64,000 bases of DNA from Proteiniborus sp. MB09-C3 (GTDB taxonomy: Bacteria > Bacillota > Clostridia > Tissierellales > Proteiniboraceae), in assembly GCF_030263895.1 (NCBI RefSeq), contig NZ_CP127161.1, positions 1,550,001 to 1,614,000 of the forward strand, written 5' to 3'. The notes beneath the pieces are model-generated. The model was not told the origin of the DNA. It ran no database searches and saw only the letters and a program-made list of their open reading frames with translations. Position 1 is the first letter of the stretch. The number at the start of each line of letters is the position of its first letter. The translations under genes were made by a program, and so were the position numbers. Positions 10,033 to 19,510 of the stretch are shown here, one piece after another.

Positions 10033-11562
10033 ATGCCTAGGAAAAATGAACAAGAGAAAGGATTGCTGAATTCATTAGAAAGAATTGGGAATAAGCTGCC
10101 ACATCCAATCTATATTTTCATGATAATGGCTTTAATTGTGGTAATAGTTTCAGCTATGGCGGCAGGAACCAAAGTAGTTCACCCGGGAACTGGAAATGAA
10201 GAGGTAGTTAAGAGCTTAGCTACAAGAGAAGGCCTGATATGGATATTGGACAATGTAGTGAAGAATTTTACTAAATTCCCTCCATTAGGTATGGTTTTAG
10301 TAATGATGATAGGATTAGGTTTAGCAGAAGAAGCTGGTCTACTAAGAACAATGCTGAGAAAGGTAATAGTAGGAGCGCCTAAGACATTAGTGACTTTCAT
10401 AGTTGTATTTTCTGGCATTATGGGAAATATTGCAGGAAGTGCTACCTTTGTAGTTATTCCACCACTTGGAGGACTTATATTTAAAACATTGAAAAGACAT
10501 CCTATAGCAGGTATAGCTGCTGGATTTTCAGGAGTTGCTGCAGGATTAAGTGCAAATCTTTTAATAACTCCAACTGACATATTACTTTCAGGAATTACAG
10601 AAAAGGCATCACAAATTATAAATCCGGAATATTTAGTTCATCCGGCTGTAAACTGGTTCTTTATGATTGCCTCAACAGTAGTACTTTCTTTGGTAGGTGT
10701 ATTTGTAACTGAAAAGATTGTAGAACCAAGGCTTGGAAAATACGAGCCTGAGTATGCTAGTGATGCAGATAATGGAGACGAAGAAGGATTAATGGTAATC
10801 ACAGAAGAAGAAAGAAAAGGTTTAAAGTATGCAGGAATAGTAACTATATTATATTTTATATTAATAGCTTTAATGGTTGTACCTAAAAATGGCTTACTAA
10901 GGGATCCTGTTCTTGGAACTGTAGTTCCATCTCCATTCATTTCATCAATGATACCTATTTTACTCGTATGGTTTGTGCTTGCAGCATTAGCATATGGAAT
11001 TGGTGCTAAAACAATAAAAAATTCTAACGATGTCGTAAAGTATATGACTGATTCAATGAAATCTTTTGCAGGATTTATAGTATTATGCTTCTTTGCTGCA
11101 CAATTTGTTGAATTCTTTGCTTATAGTAATCTAGGATTGTTGTTGGCGGTAAAAGGTGCAGAGTTCCTCAATACAAGCGGCTTTGTAGGTATTCCTTTAG
11201 TTATTGCATTTATTATTTTTGTTTCGCTAATCAATTTCCTAATAGGAAGCTCTTCAGCTAAATGGGCATTGCTTGCACCAATATTTGTTCCTATGTTCAT
11301 GCAGGTTGAGCTTTCACCAGCCTATACACAGGCAGCATATCGTATAGCTGACTCAGTAACAAACTGTATATCACCACTTGAACCATTTTTACCATTTATA
11401 ATAATTTGTGCTCAACGTTTTGATAAAAGATCTGGCCTAGGTACTGTAATTTCTACAATGATTCCATATGCATTAGTTTATCTTGTAGCTTGGACATTGC
11501 TATTAATAGTATGGTCATTGCTGAATTTACCATTAGGACCAGGAACTTTTATGAGCTTATAG
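10033..11562 (+). CDS. abgT: AbgT-family transporter
   Basis: A 509-residue membrane transporter of the AbgT (p-aminobenzoyl-glutamate) family, with about 11-13 hydrophobic segments. The N-terminal LERIGNKLPHPIYIFMI, the hairpin region NIAGSATFVVIPPLG and the C-terminal LIGSSSAKWALLAPIFVPM are typical. GGGGGAAG precedes ATG 10033. The M20 hydrolase follows 22 bases later, as abgT pairs with abgA/abgB in E. coli, which supports uptake of an amide that is cut in the cytoplasm. Some family members act as drug exporters, so direction is inferred. Confidence 0.93.
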   Translation: MPRKNEQEKGLLNSLERIGNKLPHPIYIFMIMALIVVIVSAMAAGTKVVHPGTGNEEVVKSLATREGLIWILDNVVKNFTKFPPLGMVLVMMIGLGLAEEAGLLRTMLRKVIVGAPKTLVTFIVVFSGIMGNIAGSATFVVIPPLGGLIFKTLKRHPIAGIAAGFSGVAAGLSANLLITPTDILLSGITEKASQIINPEYLVHPAVNWFFMIASTVVLSLVGVFVTEKIVEPRLGKYEPEYASDADNGDEEGLMVITEEERKGLKYAGIVTILYFILIALMVVPKNGLLRDPVLGTVVPSPFISSMIPILLVWFVLAALAYGIGAKTIKNSNDVVKYMTDSMKSFAGFIVLCFFAAQFVEFFAYSNLGLLLAVKGAEFLNTSGFVGIPLVIAFIIFVSLINFLIGSSSAKWALLAPIFVPMFMQVELSPAYTQAAYRIADSVTNCISPLEPFLPFIIICAQRFDKRSGLGTVISTMIPYALVYLVAWTLLLIVWSLLNLPLGPGTFMSL

Positions 11563-11584
11563 TAAATTAACGAGGAGGTTTACA

Positions 11585-12790
11585 ATGAAATTAAGAGAAA
11601 AAGAACAATTGATGAAAGAAATAATTGACGAGATAGAAGACAAGAAACAAGAGTTAATTGAAACATCAAAGTATATATGGAACAATCCAGAAATAGGCTA
11701 TGAAGAGTTTAAAGCTAAAGATATTCTAATAAGTGTATTAGAAAAAGAAGGATTTGAAATACAGAGAGATGTGGGGAATGTAGCTACTGCATTTACTGCT
11801 GTTAAAAAAGGAAAAGGGGAAGGGCCTAGAATAGCCATAATGTCAGAATATGATGCATTACCTGAGATTGGACACGCATGTGGACACAATCTGTTTTCAG
11901 TGGCTTCAATTGGAGCAGCTTTGGGAATAGCAAAGGTAATTGACAAAATAGACGGAAGTGTGGTGGTAATTGGAACACCGGCAGAGGAAGGTATAGTACC
12001 CAATTCAGGTGGTAAAGCAGTTTTGATTGAAGAAGGCGTATTTGAAAATATAGATGCAGCAATGATCTGCCATGCAGAGGGAAGGACAATAGTGGAGAGG
12101 CTATTAGTTGCTTCAGCATCCATAGAAGTGATATTTACTGGAAAAGCAGCTCATGCAGGGGGGCCTCCTCATGAATGGATTAATGCATTAACAGCTGGGT
12201 TATTAACTATAAACAATATAAATGCTATTCGTCAGCAGTTTTTACCTAGAGTAATTGTCAACCCGATTATTACTGAAGGAGGAATTACAGTAAATACTAT
12301 TCCAGACAAATGTGTTGTTAAGTTAAGCATTAGAGCTGATAGAAGAAATGTATTATTGAATGTAATGGATAAAGTGGAGAACTGCATAAAAGCTGCGGCA
12401 ATGGTTACAGGCTGTAATTACAAAATAGACATGGAGAAAAGAATATATGAGGATTTAATCCCCAACCATGAATTATCTCTTGCTTTTAGAAATGCACTTA
12501 ATGTATTAGGTGTAGATTATATTGAAAGAGAAGAAGCAAACTATGCATGGGACGCAGGGAATGTAAGCTACGTATGTCCTACTATTGCTCCTTATATCAA
12601 GATAGGAAGCGAAAAGCTGGTAGGTCATACAGAGGACTTCAAAAAGGCAAGCAATTCAGAAGAGGGATTTGAAGGAATGATTATAGGAGCTAAAGCTATG
12701 GCCTTGACTACCTTTGATTACCTCACTTCACCAGATTTAAGAGAAAGGGCAAAGGAAGAGTTTCAAAGAAAGATATCTTCAAACAGTTAA
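11585..12790 (+). CDS. M20 amidohydrolase, AbgB-like
   Basis: A 401-residue M20D peptidase that probably cleaves the amide brought in by the adjacent AbgT, for example p-aminobenzoyl-glutamate. SEYDALPEIGHACGHNLF holds the metal ligands Asp and His; the glutamates of TPAEEG and the lid-domain AAHAGGPPHEWINAL are present. AbgB-type enzymes share the HACGHN variant seen here. GAGGAGG lies upstream of ATG 11585, and a terminator follows the gene, closing a two-gene operon. Confidence 0.9.
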   Translation: MKLREKEQLMKEIIDEIEDKKQELIETSKYIWNNPEIGYEEFKAKDILISVLEKEGFEIQRDVGNVATAFTAVKKGKGEGPRIAIMSEYDALPEIGHACGHNLFSVASIGAALGIAKVIDKIDGSVVVIGTPAEEGIVPNSGGKAVLIEEGVFENIDAAMICHAEGRTIVERLLVASASIEVIFTGKAAHAGGPPHEWINALTAGLLTINNINAIRQQFLPRVIVNPIITEGGITVNTIPDKCVVKLSIRADRRNVLLNVMDKVENCIKAAAMVTGCNYKIDMEKRIYEDLIPNHELSLAFRNALNVLGVDYIEREEANYAWDAGNVSYVCPTIAPYIKIGSEKLVGHTEDFKKASNSEEGFEGMIIGAKAMALTTFDYLTSPDLRERAKEEFQRKISSNS

Positions 12791-12806
12791 TAATGGGAAA
12801 AAATAT

Positions 12807-12836
12807 AAATAGCAGGCTAGTAAGGCCTGCTATTTA
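12807..12836 (+). terminator. Terminator after the abgT operon
   Basis: AAATAGCAGGC / GCCTGCTATTT form an 11-bp stem with an 8-base loop; the A/T-rich arms would work in both directions. Downstream to 13040 is spacer with no gene. Confidence 0.8.
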
Positions 12837-13040
12837 TGTTTGTATAGTATAACTGAATAATATTAGTGTCTCCAGTGATTGCTAGATAATAGTGTCAAAT
12901 GAACTGATTGATTAATACTGGAAATAGAGGGTAAAAGAAATATATAATAGAAAAACGATAAAAATGCAGATATTAAGGATATATTTTATAATATATATAT
13001 AATGAAAGTTATTTTGTGATGTTGCTAGGAGGGGCTATTT

Positions 13041-14267
13041 ATGAATGTAACAAAGGTTGCTGAAGATATTTATCAGCTTTCTGTGAATGTAGATAACATA
13101 TTATTTGAAGGTCTATGGGAAATTCCAAATGGGGTTTCACTAAATTCATATATAATTAAAGGAGAAAAAACAGCAATTGTAGATGGAGTATGTGGTTGGG
13201 ATGGAGTTCCAGAAAGTCTGTTTGCATTATTAGATAAACTTAATATTGCACCAGAAACTATTGAATACTTGATAATAAACCATATGGAACCAGATCATTC
13301 TGGGTGGATTGAAGATTTTAAGAAAATAAACTCAAGCTTTAAGATCATATGCAGTGAAAAAGCCTCAGAATTATTAGGTGCCTTTTATGGACATACAGAG
13401 GATATCACCTGTGTTACAGACAATGATGTTTTAGATTTGGGAAACAATCATATACTTAAATTTTTTGAAATACCTAATGTACATTGGCCAGATACAATGA
13501 TTACTTTTGATACACTGACAGGAACCTTATTTTCATGCGATGCCTTTGGCTCATTTGGTAGTGTTACAGATTCAAATTATGATGATGCACTTGGTGATGA
13601 TGAAATTGATTTTTATGAAAAAGAAGCAGTAAGATATTATTCAAATATCGTAGCAGCTTTTTCAATGCCAGTTAAAAAGGCAATTGATAAGTGTTCTGCT
13701 CTGCCTGTAAAGATTATCGCACCCGGTCATGGAATAGTCTGGAGAAAAAATCCTAACAAGATTGTAGAAGATTACTCTAGATACGCATCCTATCAAAAAG
13801 GTCCAGCGAAGGATGAAATAACAATAATCTGGGGATCTATGTATGGAATGACAGAAAAAGCAGTGAATCATGCCATTAAGGTACTAGAACAAGAAAAAAT
13901 CAAATTCCATGTCCATCGTGTTCCAGATACTTCATGGGGAACAATACTAGCATCAGCTTGGACATCAACAGGAATAATCCTTGCTATGCCTACCTATGAA
14001 TATAAGATGTTTCCTCCGTTAGCAGCAGCTTTAGAAGAGCTGGGAAAGAAAAAGGTATTTAACAGAAAAGCCTTTAGATTTGGTTCTTACGGCTGGTCAG
14101 GTGGAGCTCAAAAAGAATTAGATTATATCATGGATAAGTATTGTATGAAATGGGATTTCTTAGAGCCAGTGGAGTTTAAAGGAAATCCAAGGGATAATGA
14201 TTTAGAATTAATTGAAATTAGGATTAAAGCCCTAGTGAATGAAGTAAGGACATTAGTGAATAGTTAA
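13041..14267 (+). CDS. fprA: Flavodiiron protein (FprA/NorV type)
   Basis: It reduces oxygen or nitric oxide to water or N2O, protecting an anaerobe. The 408 residues comprise a metallo-beta-lactamase-like diiron domain (residues 1-250; HMEPDHSG gives His81, Glu83, Asp85 and His86) and a flavodoxin domain (residues 255-405; TIIWGSMYGMT binds FMN phosphate, then TYEYKMFPPLAAAL). There is no C-terminal rubredoxin domain, so electrons must come from a separate rubredoxin or similar carrier. GGAGGGG precedes ATG 13041. It is a single-gene unit ended by a hairpin. Confidence 0.96.
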   Translation: MNVTKVAEDIYQLSVNVDNILFEGLWEIPNGVSLNSYIIKGEKTAIVDGVCGWDGVPESLFALLDKLNIAPETIEYLIINHMEPDHSGWIEDFKKINSSFKIICSEKASELLGAFYGHTEDITCVTDNDVLDLGNNHILKFFEIPNVHWPDTMITFDTLTGTLFSCDAFGSFGSVTDSNYDDALGDDEIDFYEKEAVRYYSNIVAAFSMPVKKAIDKCSALPVKIIAPGHGIVWRKNPNKIVEDYSRYASYQKGPAKDEITIIWGSMYGMTEKAVNHAIKVLEQEKIKFHVHRVPDTSWGTILASAWTSTGIILAMPTYEYKMFPPLAAALEELGKKKVFNRKAFRFGSYGWSGGAQKELDYIMDKYCMKWDFLEPVEFKGNPRDNDLELIEIRIKALVNEVRTLVNS

Positions 14268-14277
14268 TGAATAAAAG

Positions 14278-14304
14278 CTACTAGTATAATTGCTAGTAGT
14301 TTTT
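14278..14304 (+). terminator. Terminator after fprA
   Basis: CTACTAG / CTAGTAG stem with an 8-base loop followed by TTTTT. The rest of the 370-base gap to 14637 is A/T-rich and holds several ACTAG repeats but no gene. Confidence 0.85.
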
Positions 14305-14637
14305 CTGTCAGTATGAAGAATACTAGTGTTACTAGCTATAAAGTACAATCCAGATACTAGATTCCTTGGCTAGTGTTTGGAGTAGCTTTATTTAGCTGGG
14401 AAGCATCTGTTCCGTTAAATAGTTTATTGTAATATATTTAAGTATTATCTATAATAATATTAAGCTAGTCTATCCAATATTTATCAGTTTCGAAAATCTT
14501 ACTCATACAAGAGGGATTAGAAATTGTATCATTTCCAAAATAACAAACTCAGTTCCAGTAACTTAGTCATATGTAAAATATTTAGATGAAGTCAGCATTT
14601 GGTTTAACTAGGAGTTACTTTATTATGTGCTAAGGGG

Positions 14638-16809
14638 GTGCAGGATATAAAGAAGATAAGCTTAAAGATCAAAATTCCTTTAGTAATAGTGATGTTTTCT
14701 ATAAGTTCTCTTTTTATCACAGTGTTTTTGATACAGAATGTTACGTCAAAACACATTAAAGATGATATTTTAAAAAAGAATTTAACAATTTCAGATATGT
14801 TAGAGAAACATATATACCTTTATCTTCAGAATGCAAAAGAAACGGTTAATACTGCTGCTAATTATGCAACTGAAAATCACTATGATATTGAAAAAATAAA
14901 GGCGGAAATGTTTAGGACTTATGATAACTTTAAGTACTTCGACTTAATGTTTCTTCTAGATATGAAAGGAAACATGCTCTTTTCTAAACCTGAAAATACA
15001 AAGGCCTATGCTGAATATAATTATTCTGATAGGGATTATTTTGAGATGGTTATGAATACTAAGGACTCATATATAAGCAATCTACACGTAAGTAGAGTAC
15101 TAGGACAGCTACACTTTCTCATTGCTGCCCCAGTTTTCGATAGAAATGGAAAGGTAATAGGAATAATAGGGGCTGGCATACCTTTGTCAAATATTAAACA
15201 AGTAATAGAGGAAATACAAAATAACTTTGATGGTAAAATATATGTTGTGGATCAGAGGGGAACCTTATTAATTGACCCAGATATAAAGAATATAAAGACA
15301 CTTAATAAAATAGAAAATTATACAGTATCATTTAAAAATACAGAATCTACGCTATATGAAGTCATGCAAGGCAATATAAAAGATATACTGAAATACAGAA
15401 AAGGTAATGAAGAATATTACAGTGCAGTAAGCTTCGTAGAAGAAGTAAGTTGGATGATATTAGCTGAACAATCTGAAAAAGCAATTCTTAAAGAAATGAC
15501 ATGGCTTAAGTCAAAACTAAGAGATATATCATTACTAATCATTGCTGCTACCTTGACTATAGGATTAATGTTTGCACAAAAAATATCTAGTCCATTGGAA
15601 AAGCTAGTTAAGGAAGTTAGAAAGCTAGGGTATAATCATGAGAATGTTGATCTTATCCTTATAGAGTCTAATGATGAGGTAGGGGAGTTAGCCGTTGCTT
15701 TTAATGATATGAGTATAAAGCTCAAGGAAAATATGAATAGGCTCAAGGAATCTTATAATAGAGAAAATCAAATTAGACAGTATCTAGATAATATTCTTAA
15801 AAGTCTTGTAAGTGGAATAGTAGCTATTGATGAAAATAATATCATAACTATTTTTAATAATGCTGCTGAAGAAATAACTGGGTTTAAGAGAGAGGATTAT
15901 ATAGGAAATGACATATTTATTTTTTTTGAAGATACAGGTATTTTTTTAGACAAGGTTACTAAAGAAATCTTAAATGGAGAAAAGATAATAGTAAACCTAG
16001 AAAGAAATGTAAGAAAAGCCAGCGGGGATACTATTCCTATTAATATTTCTATTTCTCCAGTACTTGACGATAATCTAAAAGTAATTGGAATCATATACCT
16101 TTTTAACGATGTATCTAGGGCGAAAAAAATGGAGGAAGAACTGAAAAAGCTAGACAGAATACATATTTTAGGAGAACTATCAGCAGCGTTGATACATGAT
16201 ATTGGAAATCCATTAGCAGGAATGGGAAACTTATTAGAAATCTTAAATGCTAATTTGGATGACGAAGGATTAAGGGAAGAAATATTTAAAATGTTGAACG
16301 AAGAGATAAAAGACTTAAACGATCTTATTGTGAATTTCTTAAGCTTTTCAAGAGAGGCCAGCATAGATAGAAAACCAACTAACATAATAAACCTTGTAGA
16401 GGATGTAGTAAGTTTACTTAAACCTGAGATTATAAATAAAGGCATTAAGCTTGAAAAGAATTATATAGCTAAAGAAAAGTGTATGGCAAGAATAAACAGA
16501 GCTAATATAAAGCAAGCGCTAATTAATATTTTGGTTAATAGCATACAGGCTGTAGATGAAGAAGGAATTATATCAATCATTGTTGAAGAATATATAAATA
16601 AAGTGAGCATTCATATAATTGATAATGGAGTGGGAATACAAGAAGAAGATATGAGCAAATTATTTGAACCCTTTTATACGTCTAAAAAAGGTGGGACAGG
16701 CCTTGGGCTTCCAAGTACTTTTAAAATAATTAAAGAGCACGAAGGTGTTATCTCAGTCAAAAGTGAATTTGGCAAGGGCACCAAAATTACAATAGAATTA
16801 AAAAAGTAA
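14638..16809 (+). CDS. Membrane sensor histidine kinase (Cache-HAMP-PAS-HisKA)
   Basis: A 723-residue two-component sensor, paired with the sigma-54 activator 13 bases downstream. A membrane segment at about residues 12-32, an extracytoplasmic Cache-type sensor to about residue 290, a second membrane segment (LLIIAATLTIGLMFA), HAMP, a PAS domain (SGIVAIDENNIITIFNNAAE) and an NtrB-like kinase core follow. The phosphoacceptor is His520 in ALIHDIGNPL; DNGVGIQEED and GGTGLGLPS bind ATP. The start is GTG 14638 with a purine run immediately in front, so the exact start is uncertain. The outer sensor probably reads the operon's substrate. Confidence 0.93.
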   Translation: MQDIKKISLKIKIPLVIVMFSISSLFITVFLIQNVTSKHIKDDILKKNLTISDMLEKHIYLYLQNAKETVNTAANYATENHYDIEKIKAEMFRTYDNFKYFDLMFLLDMKGNMLFSKPENTKAYAEYNYSDRDYFEMVMNTKDSYISNLHVSRVLGQLHFLIAAPVFDRNGKVIGIIGAGIPLSNIKQVIEEIQNNFDGKIYVVDQRGTLLIDPDIKNIKTLNKIENYTVSFKNTESTLYEVMQGNIKDILKYRKGNEEYYSAVSFVEEVSWMILAEQSEKAILKEMTWLKSKLRDISLLIIAATLTIGLMFAQKISSPLEKLVKEVRKLGYNHENVDLILIESNDEVGELAVAFNDMSIKLKENMNRLKESYNRENQIRQYLDNILKSLVSGIVAIDENNIITIFNNAAEEITGFKREDYIGNDIFIFFEDTGIFLDKVTKEILNGEKIIVNLERNVRKASGDTIPINISISPVLDDNLKVIGIIYLFNDVSRAKKMEEELKKLDRIHILGELSAALIHDIGNPLAGMGNLLEILNANLDDEGLREEIFKMLNEEIKDLNDLIVNFLSFSREASIDRKPTNIINLVEDVVSLLKPEIINKGIKLEKNYIAKEKCMARINRANIKQALINILVNSIQAVDEEGIISIIVEEYINKVSIHIIDNGVGIQEEDMSKLFEPFYTSKKGGTGLGLPSTFKIIKEHEGVISVKSEFGKGTKITIELKK

Positions 16810-16822
16810 TGGGGGAAGATGT

Positions 16823-18142
16823 ATGAAGATACTGATAATTGATGACGAAAAAAGCATAAGGTTTTCACTTAAAACTAGTTTACGAAAGCTTGGTCTTGAA
16901 GTGTACGATGCAGAGACGGGAGAGGAAGGACTAGAGCTTTTCAAGGCTCATTCCCCTAAATTAGCTATTGTAGATATAAAATTACCTGGGATAGATGGCA
17001 TAGAAGTCCTAAAAAACATGAAGAAATTAGATCCAAATTGTATAGTGATAATGATAACATATTTAGGAGAAGTAAGATTAGCTGTAAAAGCTATGAAAAT
17101 AGGGGCCTATGATTATTATACTAAGCCTTTTTCTCTAAAAGAGATAAGTCAAGCTGTGGAAAATGCTTGCAAATACATAGATATGAAAGAGCAGTTAGAT
17201 AAGCAATCCTATGAGGTTGAACTGATAGGTAAAAGTAATGCTATTGAAGAGATTAGAAGTACAATAGGTACAATTTCTAGATTAAGTATGGACACTTGTA
17301 TATTGATTCAAGGGGAAAGCGGAACAGGAAAAGAGATAGTGGCAAAGCTTATTCACAAGGGTAAAGGAGAAGAAAAGTCTTTTATTGCGTTGAATTGTGC
17401 TGCAATACCTAAGACCTTACAGGAAAGTGAATTGTTTGGCCATGAAAAAGGTGCCTTTACAGGCGCCGCTGAAAAAAAGATAGGGCTTATAGGAAAAGCT
17501 GATGGAGGAATTCTTTTTTTAGATGAAATTGGAGAAATGGATTTAACTCTTCAGGCAAAGCTTTTGAGAGTTTTACAAGAAAAGAAATATAGAGCTGTAG
17601 GAAGTGTAGAGGAAGTTGAATTTAATGCTACCGTTATTGCAGCGACAAATAAGGATTTAAAGGAGGAAGTGAATAAAGGGAATTTTAGAAAAGATTTGTA
17701 TTACAGATTAAATGTGATTCTAATACAGATTCCAGCTCTTAGGGAGAGAAAAGAAGAGATACCCTTGCTCATCCAATCTTTTTTAGATGAATATAATTTT
17801 AAGCTAAATAAAACGATTGCAGGACTTGATAAAGAAGCTATGAAAGTAATGCTTAACTATAGTTGGCCTGGAAATATAAGAGAATTGAAAAATGCAATAG
17901 AGAGAATATGCATTTTTTGTAATGAACAAACAGTTTCATTGAAGGATTTGCCTAAGGAAATCACGGAAAGCTACGGCGAGCAAAAAGAAAAAAAATCCCT
18001 CCTTGAATGGTCGGAGAAAGAAATAATATTTTCTTCTTTAGAAAAAAATGAATGGAATATTTTAAAAACGGCAGAAGAATTAGAAATTTCAAGGAGTACT
18101 TTAAGGCGAAAAATAGAAAAGTACAAAATAGAAAGAAAATAA
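16823..18142 (+). CDS. Sigma-54-dependent response regulator (NtrC family)
   Basis: A 439-residue activator of RNA polymerase carrying sigma-54. The receiver domain (1-120) has the acidic pair in IIDDE and phospho-acceptor Asp51 in IVDIKLPG. The AAA+ domain (about 140-380) has Walker A GESGTGKE and an intact GAFTGA loop, which contacts sigma-54. The C-terminal Fis-type helix-turn-helix is LKTAEELEISRSTLRRKIEK. GGGGGAAG precedes the ATG. A sigma-54 promoter lies 115 bases after the stop codon, so the downstream decarboxylase operon is the obvious target. Confidence 0.96.
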   Translation: MKILIIDDEKSIRFSLKTSLRKLGLEVYDAETGEEGLELFKAHSPKLAIVDIKLPGIDGIEVLKNMKKLDPNCIVIMITYLGEVRLAVKAMKIGAYDYYTKPFSLKEISQAVENACKYIDMKEQLDKQSYEVELIGKSNAIEEIRSTIGTISRLSMDTCILIQGESGTGKEIVAKLIHKGKGEEKSFIALNCAAIPKTLQESELFGHEKGAFTGAAEKKIGLIGKADGGILFLDEIGEMDLTLQAKLLRVLQEKKYRAVGSVEEVEFNATVIAATNKDLKEEVNKGNFRKDLYYRLNVILIQIPALRERKEEIPLLIQSFLDEYNFKLNKTIAGLDKEAMKVMLNYSWPGNIRELKNAIERICIFCNEQTVSLKDLPKEITESYGEQKEKKSLLEWSEKEIIFSSLEKNEWNILKTAEELEISRSTLRRKIEKYKIERK

Positions 18143-18152
18143 TATTATTGAT

Positions 18153-18209
18153 AATAGTGGTAAATTTTGAAGCTACAAGGCTCAAAATTTACCACTATTT
18201 TATTTTTTG
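18153..18209 (+). terminator. Strong terminator after the regulator gene
   Basis: AATAGTGGTAAATTTT pairs perfectly with AAAATTTACCACTATT over 16 bp, followed by TTTTATTTTTT. It separates the regulator transcript from the sigma-54 operon. Confidence 0.9.
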
Positions 18210-18256
18210 AAAAGTATTGAACTTAGCAAATATCGGACTCTGAGATATAAAATTCA

Positions 18257-18274
18257 TTGGCATAATTCATGCAA
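18257..18274 (+). promoter_or_regulatory. Sigma-54 (-24/-12) promoter
   Basis: TTGGCATAATTCATGCAA has the GG dinucleotide at 18259-18260 and GC at 18271-18272, exactly ten bases apart, and matches consensus TGGCAC-N5-TTGC closely. The transcript should start near 18284, about 26 bases before the CoA-transferase ATG. An adjacent sigma-54 activator makes a chance match unlikely. Confidence 0.88.
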
Positions 18275-18309
18275 TATGAGTAATTGAAAAAATATAAGGA
18301 GGTAATACT

Positions 18310-19494
18310 ATGATGGCTTTAAAAGGTGTTAAAATTCTTGATTTAACTAGGGTGCTGGCAGGACCTTATTGTACGATGATGCTGGCTGATATGGGTGCTG
18401 ATGTTTTGAAAATAGAGGTGCCAACAGCAGGTGACGATTCTAGAGCTTTCGGACCTTTTGTTGAAGGTGAAAGTGCATATTTTATGAGCATTAACAGAAA
18501 TAAAAAAAGCATGACATTAAATCTTAAAACTGAAGAAGGGAAGAAGATTTTAAAAGAGCTAGTAAAAGATTTTGATGTAATTGTAGAAAATTATAAACCA
18601 GGCACTATGGAAAAATTAGGAGTGGGATACGACGTTTTAAAAGAAATAAATCCAGATATTATTTATGCAGCTTGTTCAGGATTTGGTCACAGCGGTCCTT
18701 ATATGAAAAAGCCTGCTTATGATGCCATAGTACAGGCTATGGGCGGAGTAATGAGTATAACAGGTGCAGAAAATGGAGAGCCAACAAGGGTAGGAGCTTC
18801 TATTGGAGATATTATAGCAGGTATATTTACAGCTACAGGAGTTCTTACAGCCTTATACAGCAGAGAGAAAACAGGTAAGGGACAAAAAGTAGATGTAGCC
18901 ATGTTAGATTGTCAAGTAGCAGTGCTTGAAAATGCCATAGCTAGATACTTCATTAATGGAGAGGCACCAAAGCCAATAGGAAATAGACATCCTTCAATAA
19001 CTCCTTTTGAGTCTTTTGATACAAAGGATGGAAAGATTATGATTGCAATAGGAAATGACAGGTTGTGGGCTAAATTCTGTAAGGTTGCTGGAAGAGAAGA
19101 GCTTATTGAGCAAGAAGAGTTTAAAACTAATGGACTGAGAACTAAAAATTATAAAAGCTTGAGGCCAATAGTAGCTGAAATTCTTAAATCTGAATGTACA
19201 GACAAATGGTTATCTGTGTTTGACAATGAGGATATTCCTGCTACTGAAATCAATACAATAGATAAAGTTGTAACTAATCCTCAGGTTTTAGCAAGAGACA
19301 TGATAGTTGAAACAGAGCATCCAAAAGCGGGCAAATTTAAAATGCCTGGAATTCCTGTTAAGCTTTCAGAGACTCCAGGAACAATAAGAACATGTGCGCC
19401 AATGCTTGGTCAACATACAGAAGAGATTTTAAAAGAAAAATTAAACCTAAGTGAAGAAGAAATACAGAACTTAAGGGAACAAGGAGTTATTTAA
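18310..19494 (+). CDS. Family III CoA-transferase (CaiB/BaiF type)
   Basis: It moves CoA between carboxylic acids, here presumably loading the operon's dicarboxylate. The 394-residue length is typical. N-terminal GVKILDLTRVLAGPYCTMML, the GMDADVLKIE-like block GADVLKIEVP, NRNKKSMTLNLK and AYDAIVQAMGGVM (catalytic Asp region near residue 138) identify the family. ATAAGGAGG precedes ATG 18310. It is first in the sigma-54 operon, and its base use is like the chromosome, unlike the next four genes. Donor and acceptor CoA are unknown. Confidence 0.93.
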   Translation: MMALKGVKILDLTRVLAGPYCTMMLADMGADVLKIEVPTAGDDSRAFGPFVEGESAYFMSINRNKKSMTLNLKTEEGKKILKELVKDFDVIVENYKPGTMEKLGVGYDVLKEINPDIIYAACSGFGHSGPYMKKPAYDAIVQAMGGVMSITGAENGEPTRVGASIGDIIAGIFTATGVLTALYSREKTGKGQKVDVAMLDCQVAVLENAIARYFINGEAPKPIGNRHPSITPFESFDTKDGKIMIAIGNDRLWAKFCKVAGREELIEQEEFKTNGLRTKNYKSLRPIVAEILKSECTDKWLSVFDNEDIPATEINTIDKVVTNPQVLARDMIVETEHPKAGKFKMPGIPVKLSETPGTIRTCAPMLGQHTEEILKEKLNLSEEEIQNLREQGVI

Positions 19495-19510
19495 AAAGGA
19501 GGGTCTTTAA

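Noticed and set aside
9865-10069. Small ORFs on both strands before abgT
   Set aside because: They overlap the promoter/operator area and the AbgT start, with Lys/Ile-rich composition and no ribosome site.
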